A DNA stretch of 64,000 nt. Source: Pararhizobium sp. (GTDB taxonomy: Bacteria > Pseudomonadota > Alphaproteobacteria > Rhizobiales > Rhizobiaceae). Below the pieces are notes generated by a model, which ran no database searches, was not told where the DNA came from, and saw only the letters and a list, made by a program, of their open reading frames with translations. This document shows, piece after piece, positions 34,353-43,220 of the stretch (positions are counted from its first letter, which is position 1; every line of letters begins with the position of its first letter). The stretch covers positions 123,733 to 187,732 of the forward strand of contig JAURWE010000109.1 of assembly GCA_030655075.1 (NCBI GenBank), written 5' to 3'. A program made the position numbers and the translations under genes.

Positions 34353-35508
34353 AGCCGGCCAGCCGCTCTTCCAGTTTGGCGATGGTGTCGCTGCCGGCAT
34401 TGGCGAAGGCGAAGCGCAGGTAGTCGCCCTGTCCCTCGCCGAAATAGTCGCCGGGCAGGCAGACGATGCCGGCCTCCTTGGCCAGCCGTTCGGCGATGTC
34501 GGCAGAGCTGCGGCCGGGGAAAGGGTGGCGGATGAAGGCGAAATAGGCGCCGATCGCCTCGATCCTCCAGCCGGAAACCCTGGCCATCGTCGCTTTCATT
34601 GTGTCGGAGCGTCTGCCAATTTCGGCGCGGTTGCCGTTGCGCCAGTCGTCCAGCACGGGCAGGGCCTTGGCAAGAGCGGCCTGTGCCGAGCGCGGTGCGC
34701 AGATCTGCAGGTTGTCCATGATCTTCGTCACCTGCTCGACCAGTCTTTCCCCGGCCGTGATGGCACCCAGCCGGTGACCGGGAATGCAGAAGGATTTGGA
34801 AAAGCTGTAGAGGCCGATCACCGTGTCCTGCCAGCCTTCGCCGGTGAACAGGCCGTGCGGCCGCTGCCCCTCGGGCAGGAAGTCGCGATAGGTCTCGTCG
34901 AGGATCAGCCAGGTGCCGCTCTTTTTGCAGAGCGCCGCGATGGCGGTGAGCAGTTCGGGCGGGTAGACGGCACCGGTCGGATTGTTCGGCGACACCAGCG
35001 CAATGGCGCGCACGCCCGGCTGCAGCGCAGCCTCGATGGCGGCGAGGTCGGGCAGGAAGCCTTGAACCGGATCGCAATCGACGAGGCGCGTGCCGATGCC
35101 GAGCATCGACAGCGTCGTTTCCTGGTTGAAGTAGAACGGGTTGGTCATGACGATCGTATCACCGGCGCCGGCAATGGCCACGGCGACGGAGATGAAGGCC
35201 TGATTGCAGCCGGAGGTGATGTGGATGTTTTCTGCGCCGATGTCTGCTCCATAGAGATCTGAAACATGCGTGGCGAATGCGGTGCGCAGATCGTCCTCGC
35301 CCTCGATGGCGCCGTAGCCGGTATAGGTCCGCGACCCGGCCGCCTCGGCAAGCCACGCCAGCATATCCGGGTGCGGCGGATAACCGGGCACCGCCTGCGA
35401 CAGGTCGATCAGCGGTCCGCGCGATCCGTCATAGGCTTTGCCCCAGGCAAGAACAGACGGCACGGGCGGCGGGGACAGTCTTTCGACCAGCGGATTGAAA
35501 TGCGGCAT
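34342..35508 (-). CDS. Class I/II PLP-dependent aminotransferase
   Basis: 388 residues from ATG 35508 (MPHFNPLVERLSPPPVPSVL) with GGGAA upstream; an ATT-like upstream start seven codons earlier is less likely. The fold type I motifs are clear: SPNNPTGAVY, LDETYRDF with the PLP-binding Asp and Tyr, Lys238 in SFSKSF, and FAFANAG near the end with the substrate Arg. The substrate is unknown, but it adjoins a LysR regulator and the nitrogen-compound island, so an amino-acid transaminase role fits. Confidence 0.9.
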   Translation of the reverse strand: MPHFNPLVERLSPPPVPSVLAWGKAYDGSRGPLIDLSQAVPGYPPHPDMLAWLAEAAGSRTYTGYGAIEGEDDLRTAFATHVSDLYGADIGAENIHITSGCNQAFISVAVAIAGAGDTIVMTNPFYFNQETTLSMLGIGTRLVDCDPVQGFLPDLAAIEAALQPGVRAIALVSPNNPTGAVYPPELLTAIAALCKKSGTWLILDETYRDFLPEGQRPHGLFTGEGWQDTVIGLYSFSKSFCIPGHRLGAITAGERLVEQVTKIMDNLQICAPRSAQAALAKALPVLDDWRNGNRAEIGRRSDTMKATMARVSGWRIEAIGAYFAFIRHPFPGRSSADIAERLAKEAGIVCLPGDYFGEGQGDYLRFAFANAGSDTIAKLEERLAGFTG

Positions 35509-35538
35509 CGTATATTTCCCATGAATCACGTTTGGGTT

Positions 35539-36585
35539 TTAAAGTTTGGGGCGGGGTTTTTGTGGCGGTTCGGGGCGTCTCTGGCGCGAGGGGGCGGAGA
35601 CCGGCAGGAAGCCTTCGCGCACCGGTGCCTGTTCCGTCTCTGATAGTTTCAGGCTGCGGCCGCGCAGGATGGTGCGGGCGGATGTCTGCGGTTCGAGAAG
35701 AGCGTCGTTTTCGAGCGAGGAAAACAGCCAGTCGATGAAGACCTTGACGATCGGGGCGGCGCGTTTCTCGTTTCGGCAGGCGACATAGAAGGCGTCGTTG
35801 GCGGGAACCGTCAGGTCGAAGGGCACGATCAGTTCGCCCTTGGCGATCAGGCTGCTGGCGGTGATCGTATCGCCGAGTGCCACGCCCTGCCCGTGCAGGG
35901 CGGCTTCGGTGGACAGCCGGGCGTCGCTGAGGAAGTGCTGGCGGGTGCGGGTCGTGTCGAGCGCATCAGCGGCGGAAAGCCAGGTGTTCCATTCGCGGCC
36001 GTCGTCGCCGTGCAGCAGGACGTGATCGCGCAGATCGCGCAGCGAGCGCAGCGGCTTGCTGTTCAAAAGCGTGGGACTGACGACGGGAAAAAGCTCGAAA
36101 TGGCTCCACAGCCGTGTCCAGGCATCGGCCCAGTTTCCATCGCCGTAGAGAACGCAGATGTCGACCTCGGGCGAATAGAGCTCGCTGCTGTCGTTGGAGG
36201 CGAGCAGCGTCAGCCGGACGCCCGGATATTGTTCGGTGAACTGGTGCAGCCGGGGAATGACCCAGAAGGAGAGCAGCGCCGGGACGCAGGTGATGGTCAG
36301 TTCGCCTGTTGTCGAAGGCCGTGTCATCGCTGCCGTGGCGGCGGCGATCTCCTCGAAGGCGTGGGTGACGGCCGGCAGCAGCAGCGCGCCTTGCGAGGTC
36401 AGCTTCAGCCGCTTGCCGCCACGTTCGAACAGCGGCGCGTTGAAGGAGGCTTCGAGCGCCTTGATCTGGTGGCTGATGGCGCCGTGGGTGACGTTGAGCT
36501 CACGGGCGGCCGCAGATACCGAGCCACGCCGCGCCGTCGCCTCGAAGGCGCGCAGGGGGTTCAGCGGTGGCAGGCGGCTCGACAC
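35539..36585 (-). CDS. LysR-family regulator (GcvA-like)
   Basis: 348 residues from GTG 36585 (SSRLPPLNPLRAFEATARRG). The helix-turn-helix at residues 10-70 reads VSAAARELNVTHGAISHQIK, as in the GcvA subgroup. The substrate-binding domain follows. The last 40 residues are an unusual Arg/Pro-rich tail (PSRQRRPEPPQKPRPKL) beyond the normal LysR end. It is divergent from the ureohydrolase gene and 30 bp upstream of the aminotransferase gene, so it may control either or both. Confidence 0.88.
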   Translation of the reverse strand: MSSRLPPLNPLRAFEATARRGSVSAAARELNVTHGAISHQIKALEASFNAPLFERGGKRLKLTSQGALLLPAVTHAFEEIAAATAAMTRPSTTGELTITCVPALLSFWVIPRLHQFTEQYPGVRLTLLASNDSSELYSPEVDICVLYGDGNWADAWTRLWSHFELFPVVSPTLLNSKPLRSLRDLRDHVLLHGDDGREWNTWLSAADALDTTRTRQHFLSDARLSTEAALHGQGVALGDTITASSLIAKGELIVPFDLTVPANDAFYVACRNEKRAAPIVKVFIDWLFSSLENDALLEPQTSARTILRGRSLKLSETEQAPVREGFLPVSAPSRQRRPEPPQKPRPKL

Positions 36586-36767
36586 AGATGCTGGCCTTGT
36601 CGGAAGACATGAGTTTAGTTTTTCTCACATCAAATGCTATAACAATGTCAATTGCTTTTCAAAGTGATTTATTGGCTAATGGTTCGCAGAGGCGAAAAGC
36701 CCGGGGAACAGACTTGGCACTTCAGACACGCGTTCCCGCGGGCATTATCCATGGAGGTAAAGCGGCG

Positions 36768-37829
36768 ATGGTGCTGGATCCGGCAAAGCTCAGGGAACTT
36801 CAGGCGAAATACGGCGAGAGCCATGGCGGCGAGCTGTTCGATCCAGCCTTCCGCAAGGTTGCCGACAAGATCTTTTCCAAAAGCGGAACACGCCTTGCCC
36901 CCTATGCCGGCGTGCCGACCTTCCTGACTGCACCTTATATGCCGGTCGATGCCCAGGAGCCCGATTTCGGCAATCTGCAGGTGGCGATCACCGGCGTGCC
37001 GATGGATCTGGGCGTCACCAACCGTCCGGGCTCGCGCTTCGGGCCGCGTGCCGTGCGTACGATCGAGCGGATCGGCCCCTACAATCATGTTCTCGACTGC
37101 GCACCGGTCTTCGATCTTCGCGTGGCCGATATCGGCGACGTGCCCTTCCAGAGCCGCTACCGGCTGGAAGTCAGCCACGAGGATATCGAGAAGCGTTTCA
37201 ACCAGATCGTCGATGCCGGCGTCGTGCCGCTGGCGGTTGGCGGCGACCATTCGATCACCCATCCGATCATGAAGGCGGTCGGCAAGAACCGGCCGGTCGG
37301 GATGATCCATATCGACGCCCATTGCGACACCGGCGGCGCGTTCGACCAGACGAAGTTCCACCATGGCGGCCCGTTCCGCAATGCGGTGCTGGACGGCGTG
37401 CTCGACCCGACCCGGACGATCCAAATCGGCATTCGCGGCTCGGCCGAATATCTCTGGGAGTTCTCCTACGAGTCCGGCATGACCGTGATCCACGCCGAGG
37501 AAGTGACAGGCATGGGCATTCCGGAGATCATCGAGAAGGCAAAGGCGATCGTCGGCGACGGGCCGACCTATCTGTCCTTCGATATCGACAGTCTCGACCC
37601 GAGCTTTGCGCCGGGCACCGGCACGCCGGAAGTGGGCGGTCTCACCACCCGCGAGGTGATCGAGCTTATTCGTGGCCTCAAAGGTATCAACCTTGTCGGT
37701 GGCGATGTGGTCGAGGTCGCGCCGCAATATGACGCCACCACCAACACGGCGCATGCGGGCGCGCAGGTGCTGTTCGAAATTCTCAGTCTGATGGTTTTCA
37801 GCCCCTTCGTTCAAGGCGAGGGCCGCTGA
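36768..37829 (+). CDS. Agmatinase/guanidinobutyrase-type ureohydrolase
   Basis: 353 residues. ATG 36768 has GGAGG at 36754-36758; upstream in-frame starts lack a site. The binuclear Mn motifs are intact: GGDHSITHP, HIDAHCDTGG and SFDIDSLDPSFAPGTGTPE. The extended N terminus (about 80 residues before GVPMDLGVTNRPGSRFGP) is typical of the agmatinase/guanidinopropionase/guanidinobutyrase group. It releases urea from a guanidino compound. The island also holds gabT and gabD, so guanidinobutyrate to GABA would fit better than agmatine alone, but sequence does not decide. Confidence 0.9.
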   Translation: MVLDPAKLRELQAKYGESHGGELFDPAFRKVADKIFSKSGTRLAPYAGVPTFLTAPYMPVDAQEPDFGNLQVAITGVPMDLGVTNRPGSRFGPRAVRTIERIGPYNHVLDCAPVFDLRVADIGDVPFQSRYRLEVSHEDIEKRFNQIVDAGVVPLAVGGDHSITHPIMKAVGKNRPVGMIHIDAHCDTGGAFDQTKFHHGGPFRNAVLDGVLDPTRTIQIGIRGSAEYLWEFSYESGMTVIHAEEVTGMGIPEIIEKAKAIVGDGPTYLSFDIDSLDPSFAPGTGTPEVGGLTTREVIELIRGLKGINLVGGDVVEVAPQYDATTNTAHAGAQVLFEILSLMVFSPFVQGEGR

Positions 37830-37902
37830 AAGCATTGCTACGATCCGGATGGCAAACCTGTCATCCGGCACTACAAAAAATCAAAAACAGGGGACTTTCA
37901 TC

Positions 37903-38706
37903 ATGGCTTTCTCATCCACACTCAAATCGCTGCTTCTGGCGGCAAGCGTTCTGACCGGTGCGGCCCTTGCGGCCTCCACTGCAAATGCAGACGCGGTCGA
38001 CGACATCACCAAGGCCGGCACGATCAATGTCGGCATCTTTTCCGATTTCCCGCCCTTCTCGTCGGCCAGCGCCGACATGAGCATCAAGGGTTATGACATC
38101 GACGTCGCCCAGGCGATTGCCGATGCGCTGAAGGTCAAGCTCAACCTCGTCAGCATCACCGGCCAGAACCGCATTCCGTTCATGACCGAAAAGCGCGTCG
38201 ATATGCTGATGAGCGTCGGCTTCAGCAAGGAGCGGGCAGAGGTGATCGATTTCGCCGCTGCCTACGCGCCCTATTACATCGCCGTCATCGGTTCGGAAGC
38301 GCTGGTCGTAAAGGGTAAGGAAGACCTGGCCGACAAGTCGATCGCCGTCAATCGCGGCACGCTGGAAGACACGTCGCTGACCGAAGCGGCGCCGGCGTCT
38401 GCCGATATCAAGCGCTTCGACAACTACAATTCGGTCATCCAGGCCTTCATTTCCGGCCAGACCCAGCTGATGGTCGTCGGTAACGATGTCGGCGCGCAGG
38501 TGCTCGCCCGTCAGGAAGCGCTGAAGCCGGAACAGAAGTTCCAGCTTCTGACCTCGCCCTCGCATATCGCCGTCAACAAGGGCGAAGACCGGCTGAAGAT
38601 GGCGATCGACGAAACGGTTGCCAAGCTGATTTCCGACGGCAAGCTCAGCGCCATGTCCGAGACCTGGCTGAAGGTTCCCTTGAACCCCGACAACCTGAAG
38701 GATTGA
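37903..38706 (+). CDS. Polar amino acid ABC transporter binding protein (family 3)
   Basis: 267 residues from ATG 37903, with AGGGGA upstream. Signal peptide: LLLAASVLTGAALAASTANA, cleavage before DAVDD. The mature protein starts with GTINVGIFSDFPPFSSA, and GYDIDVAQAIADAL is the family 3 signature. It binds an amino acid or guanidino compound in the periplasm and feeds the two permeases downstream. No ATPase of the polar-amino-acid type lies in this operon; the polyamine-type ATPase at 41338 or one elsewhere must serve. Confidence 0.9.
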   Translation: MAFSSTLKSLLLAASVLTGAALAASTANADAVDDITKAGTINVGIFSDFPPFSSASADMSIKGYDIDVAQAIADALKVKLNLVSITGQNRIPFMTEKRVDMLMSVGFSKERAEVIDFAAAYAPYYIAVIGSEALVVKGKEDLADKSIAVNRGTLEDTSLTEAAPASADIKRFDNYNSVIQAFISGQTQLMVVGNDVGAQVLARQEALKPEQKFQLLTSPSHIAVNKGEDRLKMAIDETVAKLISDGKLSAMSETWLKVPLNPDNLKD

Positions 38707-38710
38707 TCCT

Positions 38711-39379
38711 TTGGGCTACAGCCTGGATTTTGGCTGGCTACCCGGTGCTGCCGGGGACATTGCAGCCGGTGCCGCCACGACGCTCTTCCTGATCGTCGTG
38801 GCCGGGACCGGGGGCATTCTCCTCAGCATCCTCGGCGCCTCGGCCAAGAGAAGCCGGTTTCCGATCTTGCGCAAATTCATCGCCGGCTATGTCGAGCTGG
38901 TGCGCAACACGCCGTTTCTAGTGCAGCTGTTCTTCATCTTCTTCGGCCTGCCGAGCCTCGGCATCCGCTTCGATCCGGTCGTCGCCGCCATCATCGCGAT
39001 GATGCTGAACATGGCGGCCTATGGCACCGAGATCGTTGCCGCCGGGATCGATGCGGTGCCGCGCGGCCAGTCTGAAGCGGCAATGGCGCTCGGCGTCCGC
39101 CCCTATATCGTCTTCACCCGCATCGTGTTGCCACAGGCCCTGCGCGTCATCTATCCGGCGCTGACCGGCCAGATGATCATCATGATGCTGGAATCGGCCG
39201 TGGTGTCGCAGATCGCCGTGCGCGAACTGACCTATGAGGCCGACATGCTGCAGGCACGGACCTTTCGTGCCTTTGAGACCTATTTCATTATCACCCTGGT
39301 TTATCTAGCGCTGAGTGCCGGGCTGCGGCGGGTGCTGGTCGCCGGTGGCCGCCGCTTCATCGGGAGCGGCATGTCATGA
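38711..39379 (+). CDS. Polar amino acid ABC permease (HisM/GlnP type)
   Basis: 222 residues from TTG 38711, 4 bp after the binding-protein stop. HisJM-type segments are visible: GYVELVRNTPFLVQLFFIFFGLP and the EAA loop VPRGQSEAAMALGVRPY. Five membrane segments predicted. It overlaps the next permease by 4 bp (ATGA), so the two are co-translated and form a heterodimer in the inner membrane. Confidence 0.9.
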   Translation: MGYSLDFGWLPGAAGDIAAGAATTLFLIVVAGTGGILLSILGASAKRSRFPILRKFIAGYVELVRNTPFLVQLFFIFFGLPSLGIRFDPVVAAIIAMMLNMAAYGTEIVAAGIDAVPRGQSEAAMALGVRPYIVFTRIVLPQALRVIYPALTGQMIIMMLESAVVSQIAVRELTYEADMLQARTFRAFETYFIITLVYLALSAGLRRVLVAGGRRFIGSGMS

Positions 39380-40023
39380 TCGAGTTCACGCTCTGGGACA
39401 TCGTTCGCAATCTTCTGCTGGCGGCGCGCTGGACGGTGGTCCTGTCGATCGTTGCCTTTGCCGGTGGCATCACCGTCGGTCTCGGCATCCTGTTCCTGCG
39501 CATCTCGAAGAACCGGAGGGTGAGCAGGGCAGCGGAACTCTATATCGCGCTGTTCCAGGGCACGCCGCTGTTGATGCAGCTGTTCCTGCTGTTCTTCGGC
39601 CTGCCGCTGCTCGGCATCCGCATTGAGGCCTGGACCGCCGCCTCCATCGGCCTGACGCTGTGCGCCAGCGCCTTCCTCGCCGATATCTGGCGCGGCGGCC
39701 TGCAGTCGCTGCCGTTGGGGCAGTGGGATGCCGGCGCGAGCCTCGGGCTGCACTATGTCCAGCAATTGCGCCTCGTCATCCTGCCGCAGACCTTTGCGAT
39801 CACGCGGGCGCCGACAGTCGGCTATCTGGTGCAGCTGATCAAAAGCACGGCGCTGACCTCTATCATCGGCTTCGAGGAGCTGGTGCGCGCTTCCAATGCC
39901 ATCAACAATGCCACCTTCCAGCCTTTTACGGTTTATGGTCTGGTGGCTTTGATCTATTTTGCCCTGTGTTTTCCCTTGACGCGCTATGCCCGCCGGTTGG
40001 AACTTCAGGCGCAGAAATATTGA
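39376..40023 (+). CDS. Polar amino acid ABC permease, second subunit
   Basis: 215 residues from ATG 39376 in the ATGA overlap. The same family pattern is present: YIALFQGTPLLMQLFLLFFGLP and LPLGQWDAGASLGLHYVQQL as the ATPase-contact loop. It ends with KSTALTSIIGFEELV, standard for this family. The next gene, a polyamine-type binding protein, begins 73 bp later, so one long transcript is possible. Confidence 0.9.
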   Translation: MIEFTLWDIVRNLLLAARWTVVLSIVAFAGGITVGLGILFLRISKNRRVSRAAELYIALFQGTPLLMQLFLLFFGLPLLGIRIEAWTAASIGLTLCASAFLADIWRGGLQSLPLGQWDAGASLGLHYVQQLRLVILPQTFAITRAPTVGYLVQLIKSTALTSIIGFEELVRASNAINNATFQPFTVYGLVALIYFALCFPLTRYARRLELQAQKY

Positions 40024-40096
40024 GAGATTGCGGACGCTGCCGGGCGCTCCGGCCGTGTGCCGAATTTGAGTGGGAACGAAAAAAGGAGACTGAACA

Positions 40097-41185
40097 ATGA
40101 GCGAATTTCTGAAAACCAATCTCAGCCGCCGCACCGTGCTCGGTGCCGGTCTGGCAGGCGCCTCGATGCTGGCCATGCCGGCCATCCTGCGGGCGCAGGA
40201 CAAGTCCCTGAAGGTCGGCGTCTATGGCGGCTTCTTCAAGGATTCCTTCGACAAGAACATTTTCCCCGAATTCACCAAGGCAAGCGGCATCGCCATCGAA
40301 TCGGTTGCCGAGCCGACCGGCGAAGCGTGGCTTGTGCAGCTCGAACAGGCTGCCAAGGCGGGTGCTGCCCCGGCCGACGTTTCGATGATGTCGCAGGTCT
40401 CGATGCTGAAGGGCCAGTCGACCGATCTCTGGGCGCCGCTCGACGTTGCCAAGATCAAGAATGCCGGCAACCTGCTGGACCGTTTCGTCAACAAGTATCC
40501 GGATGGCCGCGTTGCCGGCATCGGTGCTGTGTCCTGGTACATCACGCTGGTGACCAACACCGAAGCCTACAAGGAAGCTCCGACCTCCTGGGAGGCGCTG
40601 TGGGATCCGGCAAATGCCGACAAGCTCGGCCTTTTGGCGCTGGTCTCCAACTCCTTCCTGCTCGAAGTGACGGCCAAGACCTATATGGGCGGCACCAATG
40701 CACTGGATACGGACGAGGGCATCCTGAAGGCGCTCGAAAAGCTCGCCGAGGTCAAGCCGAACGTGCGCCTGTGGTATCGCGACGAGGCACAGTTCGAACA
40801 GGCGCTGAAGTCGGGCGAAATCCCGATGGGCCAGTATTACCACGACGTGACAGGCCTGGCCGCCGCATCGGGTAGCCCGGTGCGTTCGACCTTCCCGAAG
40901 GAAGGCGGCATTCAGGACAGCGGTTGCTGGGCCCTGTCGCGCGCCTCGACCAAGGTCGAGGAAGCGCATGTGTTCATCGACTATATGAGCCAGCCTTCCA
41001 TTCAGGCGACCCTGTCGCGCAAGGTCGGCACGTCGCCGACGGTCAAGCGCGAGATGCTCGACCTCACCGCCGAAGAGTTCGCCGCCGTGTCCTCGGATAT
41101 CGATCCGATCATCCCGCGCTACGACCTCTACCAGACCAAGTCCGACTTCCTGAACCAGAAGTGGACGGAACTGATCGTCGGTTAA
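40097..41185 (+). CDS. Polyamine-type ABC substrate-binding protein, Tat signal
   Basis: 362 residues; ATG 40097 follows AAAAGGAG. The N terminus has a twin-arginine signal (LSRRTVLGAGLAGASMLAM, cleavage near LRAQD), unusual next to its Sec-type neighbour. The mature protein resembles PotD/PotF-class family 1 binding proteins (YGGFFKDSFDKNIFPEFTKA). The ligand is probably a polyamine or similar cation. The palindromic repeat 41190-41309 separates it from the ATPase gene. Confidence 0.88.
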   Translation: MSEFLKTNLSRRTVLGAGLAGASMLAMPAILRAQDKSLKVGVYGGFFKDSFDKNIFPEFTKASGIAIESVAEPTGEAWLVQLEQAAKAGAAPADVSMMSQVSMLKGQSTDLWAPLDVAKIKNAGNLLDRFVNKYPDGRVAGIGAVSWYITLVTNTEAYKEAPTSWEALWDPANADKLGLLALVSNSFLLEVTAKTYMGGTNALDTDEGILKALEKLAEVKPNVRLWYRDEAQFEQALKSGEIPMGQYYHDVTGLAAASGSPVRSTFPKEGGIQDSGCWALSRASTKVEEAHVFIDYMSQPSIQATLSRKVGTSPTVKREMLDLTAEEFAAVSSDIDPIIPRYDLYQTKSDFLNQKWTELIVG

Positions 41186-41189
41186 TTTT

Positions 41190-41309
41190 CACCCTCCCCT
41201 TGAGGGGGAGGGTCGGAGCGCAGTTCCGGGGTGGGGTGATCTCGACGCCAACCAGCGGATCACCCACACCCGCCGCTTCGCGGCGATCTCCCCCCTCAAG
41301 GGGGAGGTG
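41190..41309. repeat. Palindromic intergenic repeat inside the importer operon
   Basis: Begins with ACCCTCCCC (41191-41199) pairing with GGGGAGGGT (41205-41213) and ends with CTCCCCCCTCAAGGGGGAGG near 41290-41308. As at 15995-16192, it sits directly after a binding-protein gene and before the other transporter genes. Confidence 0.75.
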
Positions 41310-41337
41310 CAGATCGATGCTCAAACCGAGGAAAACA

Positions 41338-42369
41338 ATGTCAGGTCTCACCCTCAACAGCGTCCGCAAGGATTTCGGCACGTTCACCGCCGTCAGGGAT
41401 GTGCAGCTGAACGTGCCGCATGGCACCTTCGTGTGCATGCTCGGACCATCGGGCTGCGGCAAGACGACCCTGCTCCGGATGATTGCCGGGCTCGATATGC
41501 CCACCGGCGGGGCGATCCTGCTCGATGGCGAGGACATCACGCGGGTGCCGACGCACAAGCGCAATCTGGGCATGGTGTTCCAGTCGCTGGCGCTGTTCCC
41601 GCATCTGACCGTCGGCGAGAACATCGCCTATCCGCTGCGCATCCGCAGCGTGCCGAAGGAAGACCAGAGGAAGCGCGTGGACGAGCTTCTGGCGATGATC
41701 CACCTGACCGGCTACGCCGACCGGCCGGTGTCGAAACTCTCCGGCGGCCAGCGCCAGCGTGTGGCGATTGCCCGTGCCTTAGCGCTCTCACCGAAATTGT
41801 TCCTTCTCGACGAGCCGCTGTCGGCGCTCGATGCCAAGCTGCGCGAGGCGATGCAGGTCGAGCTGCGGCAGCTGCAGCAGCGCCTCGGCATCACCACCAT
41901 CGTCGTCACCCATGACCAGCGCGAGGCCATGACCATGGCCGATACGGTCGTGGTCATGAACGGCGGCGAGATCCGCCAGGCGGCAAGCCCGATCGAGATC
42001 TACCGCAAGCCGGCCGATACGTTCGTCGCCGACTTCATCGGCTCGACCAACCTGATCGAGATGGAAACCGACAGCAGCGGGCGCGCCATGGTCTTCGGCC
42101 AGGCGGTCGAGGGGCTTTCCGCCGGTCCCGGCAAGGCGATCCTGTCGGTGCGGCCGGAGGACGTCCACCTGACGGCGCCGGGTCATGGCGCCATTCCGGG
42201 TAAGGTCACCTTCGTGCGCGATCTCGGCGGTACGATCGAGACTTTCGTCGAGGCGGGCGGCAAGCAGATCGTGGCGGTGTCGACGCCGCGCGCCCGGCCG
42301 GATGTGGCCGTCGGCCAGGAGATCGGCATCGTTCTATCGCCCGAACTGTGCGTGGTGCTTCAAAAATGA
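41338..42369 (+). CDS. Polyamine-type ABC ATP-binding protein (PotA-like)
   Basis: 343 residues. ATG 41338 follows GAGG by 6 nt; an ATG five codons upstream in the same frame is possible. Walker A GPSGCGKTT, Q-loop VFQSLALFPHLTV, signature LSGGQRQRVAIARA, Walker B LFLLDEPLSALD and H-loop VVTHDQREAMTMAD are intact. The TOBE domain lies at the end (LSVRPEDVHLTA). The stop overlaps the permease start (ATGA). Confidence 0.93.
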   Translation: MSGLTLNSVRKDFGTFTAVRDVQLNVPHGTFVCMLGPSGCGKTTLLRMIAGLDMPTGGAILLDGEDITRVPTHKRNLGMVFQSLALFPHLTVGENIAYPLRIRSVPKEDQRKRVDELLAMIHLTGYADRPVSKLSGGQRQRVAIARALALSPKLFLLDEPLSALDAKLREAMQVELRQLQQRLGITTIVVTHDQREAMTMADTVVVMNGGEIRQAASPIEIYRKPADTFVADFIGSTNLIEMETDSSGRAMVFGQAVEGLSAGPGKAILSVRPEDVHLTAPGHGAIPGKVTFVRDLGGTIETFVEAGGKQIVAVSTPRARPDVAVGQEIGIVLSPELCVVLQK

Positions 42370-43220
42370 GACGCGAAGCCCCGCAGAAATTTGCCGATTA
42401 CGGGCCGCTGTTCTTTCCCGCAGCGATGCTGATCACCTTCTTCGTCATCCCCTTTGCAACGATGATCGCGGTGTCCTTCTTCCAGCGCGATCAGGGCGGT
42501 TTCTACACACCGGCCTTCGTCTTTTCCAATTACGAGCGCTTCCTCAGCCTGTTTTTTGCCAATGTGCTCGGCTTCTCGCTGATGCTGGCGGTGCTGGTCG
42601 CCATCTGCTGCGTCGTCATCGCCATTCCCTTCACCTATCTTTTGACCCGCATGCCGCGCCGGGCGCAAATCGTCTGGCTGGTGGCGCTTCTGTCGGTGCT
42701 GTCGCTGTCGGAGGTCATCATCGGCTTTGCCTGGTCGACGCTGTTTTCGCGCACGGCCGGCATCACCAACATTCTGGTGACGCTCGGCATCATGAGCGAG
42801 GCGAAGGCGCTGTTTCCGGGCTTTGCCGCCGTGCTGACGGCGATGGTCTATCAGGCGCTGCCCTATACGGTGCTGGTGCTCTATCCCGCCCTTGTCCGGC
42901 TCGATCCGACGCTGACGGAGGCTGCCCGCACGCTCGGCGCCTCGCCGGCCCGGGCCTTCTTCACGGTGGTGGTTCCGGCGCTGCGCAACACGATCATCGC
43001 GACGTTGATCATGGTGTTCATCTTTGCGCTCGGCTCCTATTTGCTGCCGCAGATTCTCGGACGGCCGCAACACTGGACGCTGTCGGTGCTGATCACCGAT
43101 CAGGCGATCTACCAGTCGAACATGCCGTTTGCCGCCGCCATGGCTGTCTTCCTTGTGCTCGTCACGCTGGGGCTGGTGGCGCTGACGATCTTTGCCGGTC
43201 GCAAGGGAGAGGCCGCATGA
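42366..43220 (+). CDS. Polyamine-type ABC permease (PotB-like)
   Basis: 284 residues from ATG 42366, overlapping the ATPase stop. Six membrane segments predicted, the first at FFPAAMLITFFVIPFATMIA. The EAA loop is LDPTLTEAARTLGASPARAFF. The protein pairs with the next permease, which overlaps by 4 bp (ATGA). Confidence 0.91.
   Translation: MRREAPQKFADYGPLFFPAAMLITFFVIPFATMIAVSFFQRDQGGFYTPAFVFSNYERFLSLFFANVLGFSLMLAVLVAICCVVIAIPFTYLLTRMPRRAQIVWLVALLSVLSLSEVIIGFAWSTLFSRTAGITNILVTLGIMSEAKALFPGFAAVLTAMVYQALPYTVLVLYPALVRLDPTLTEAARTLGASPARAFFTVVVPALRNTIIATLIMVFIFALGSYLLPQILGRPQHWTLSVLITDQAIYQSNMPFAAAMAVFLVLVTLGLVALTIFAGRKGEAA

Noticed and set aside
34322..34360. Overlap of udgX and the aminotransferase gene as a sign of truncation
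   Set aside because: Both proteins have normal C termini; an 11-bp convergent overlap is common in compact genomes.
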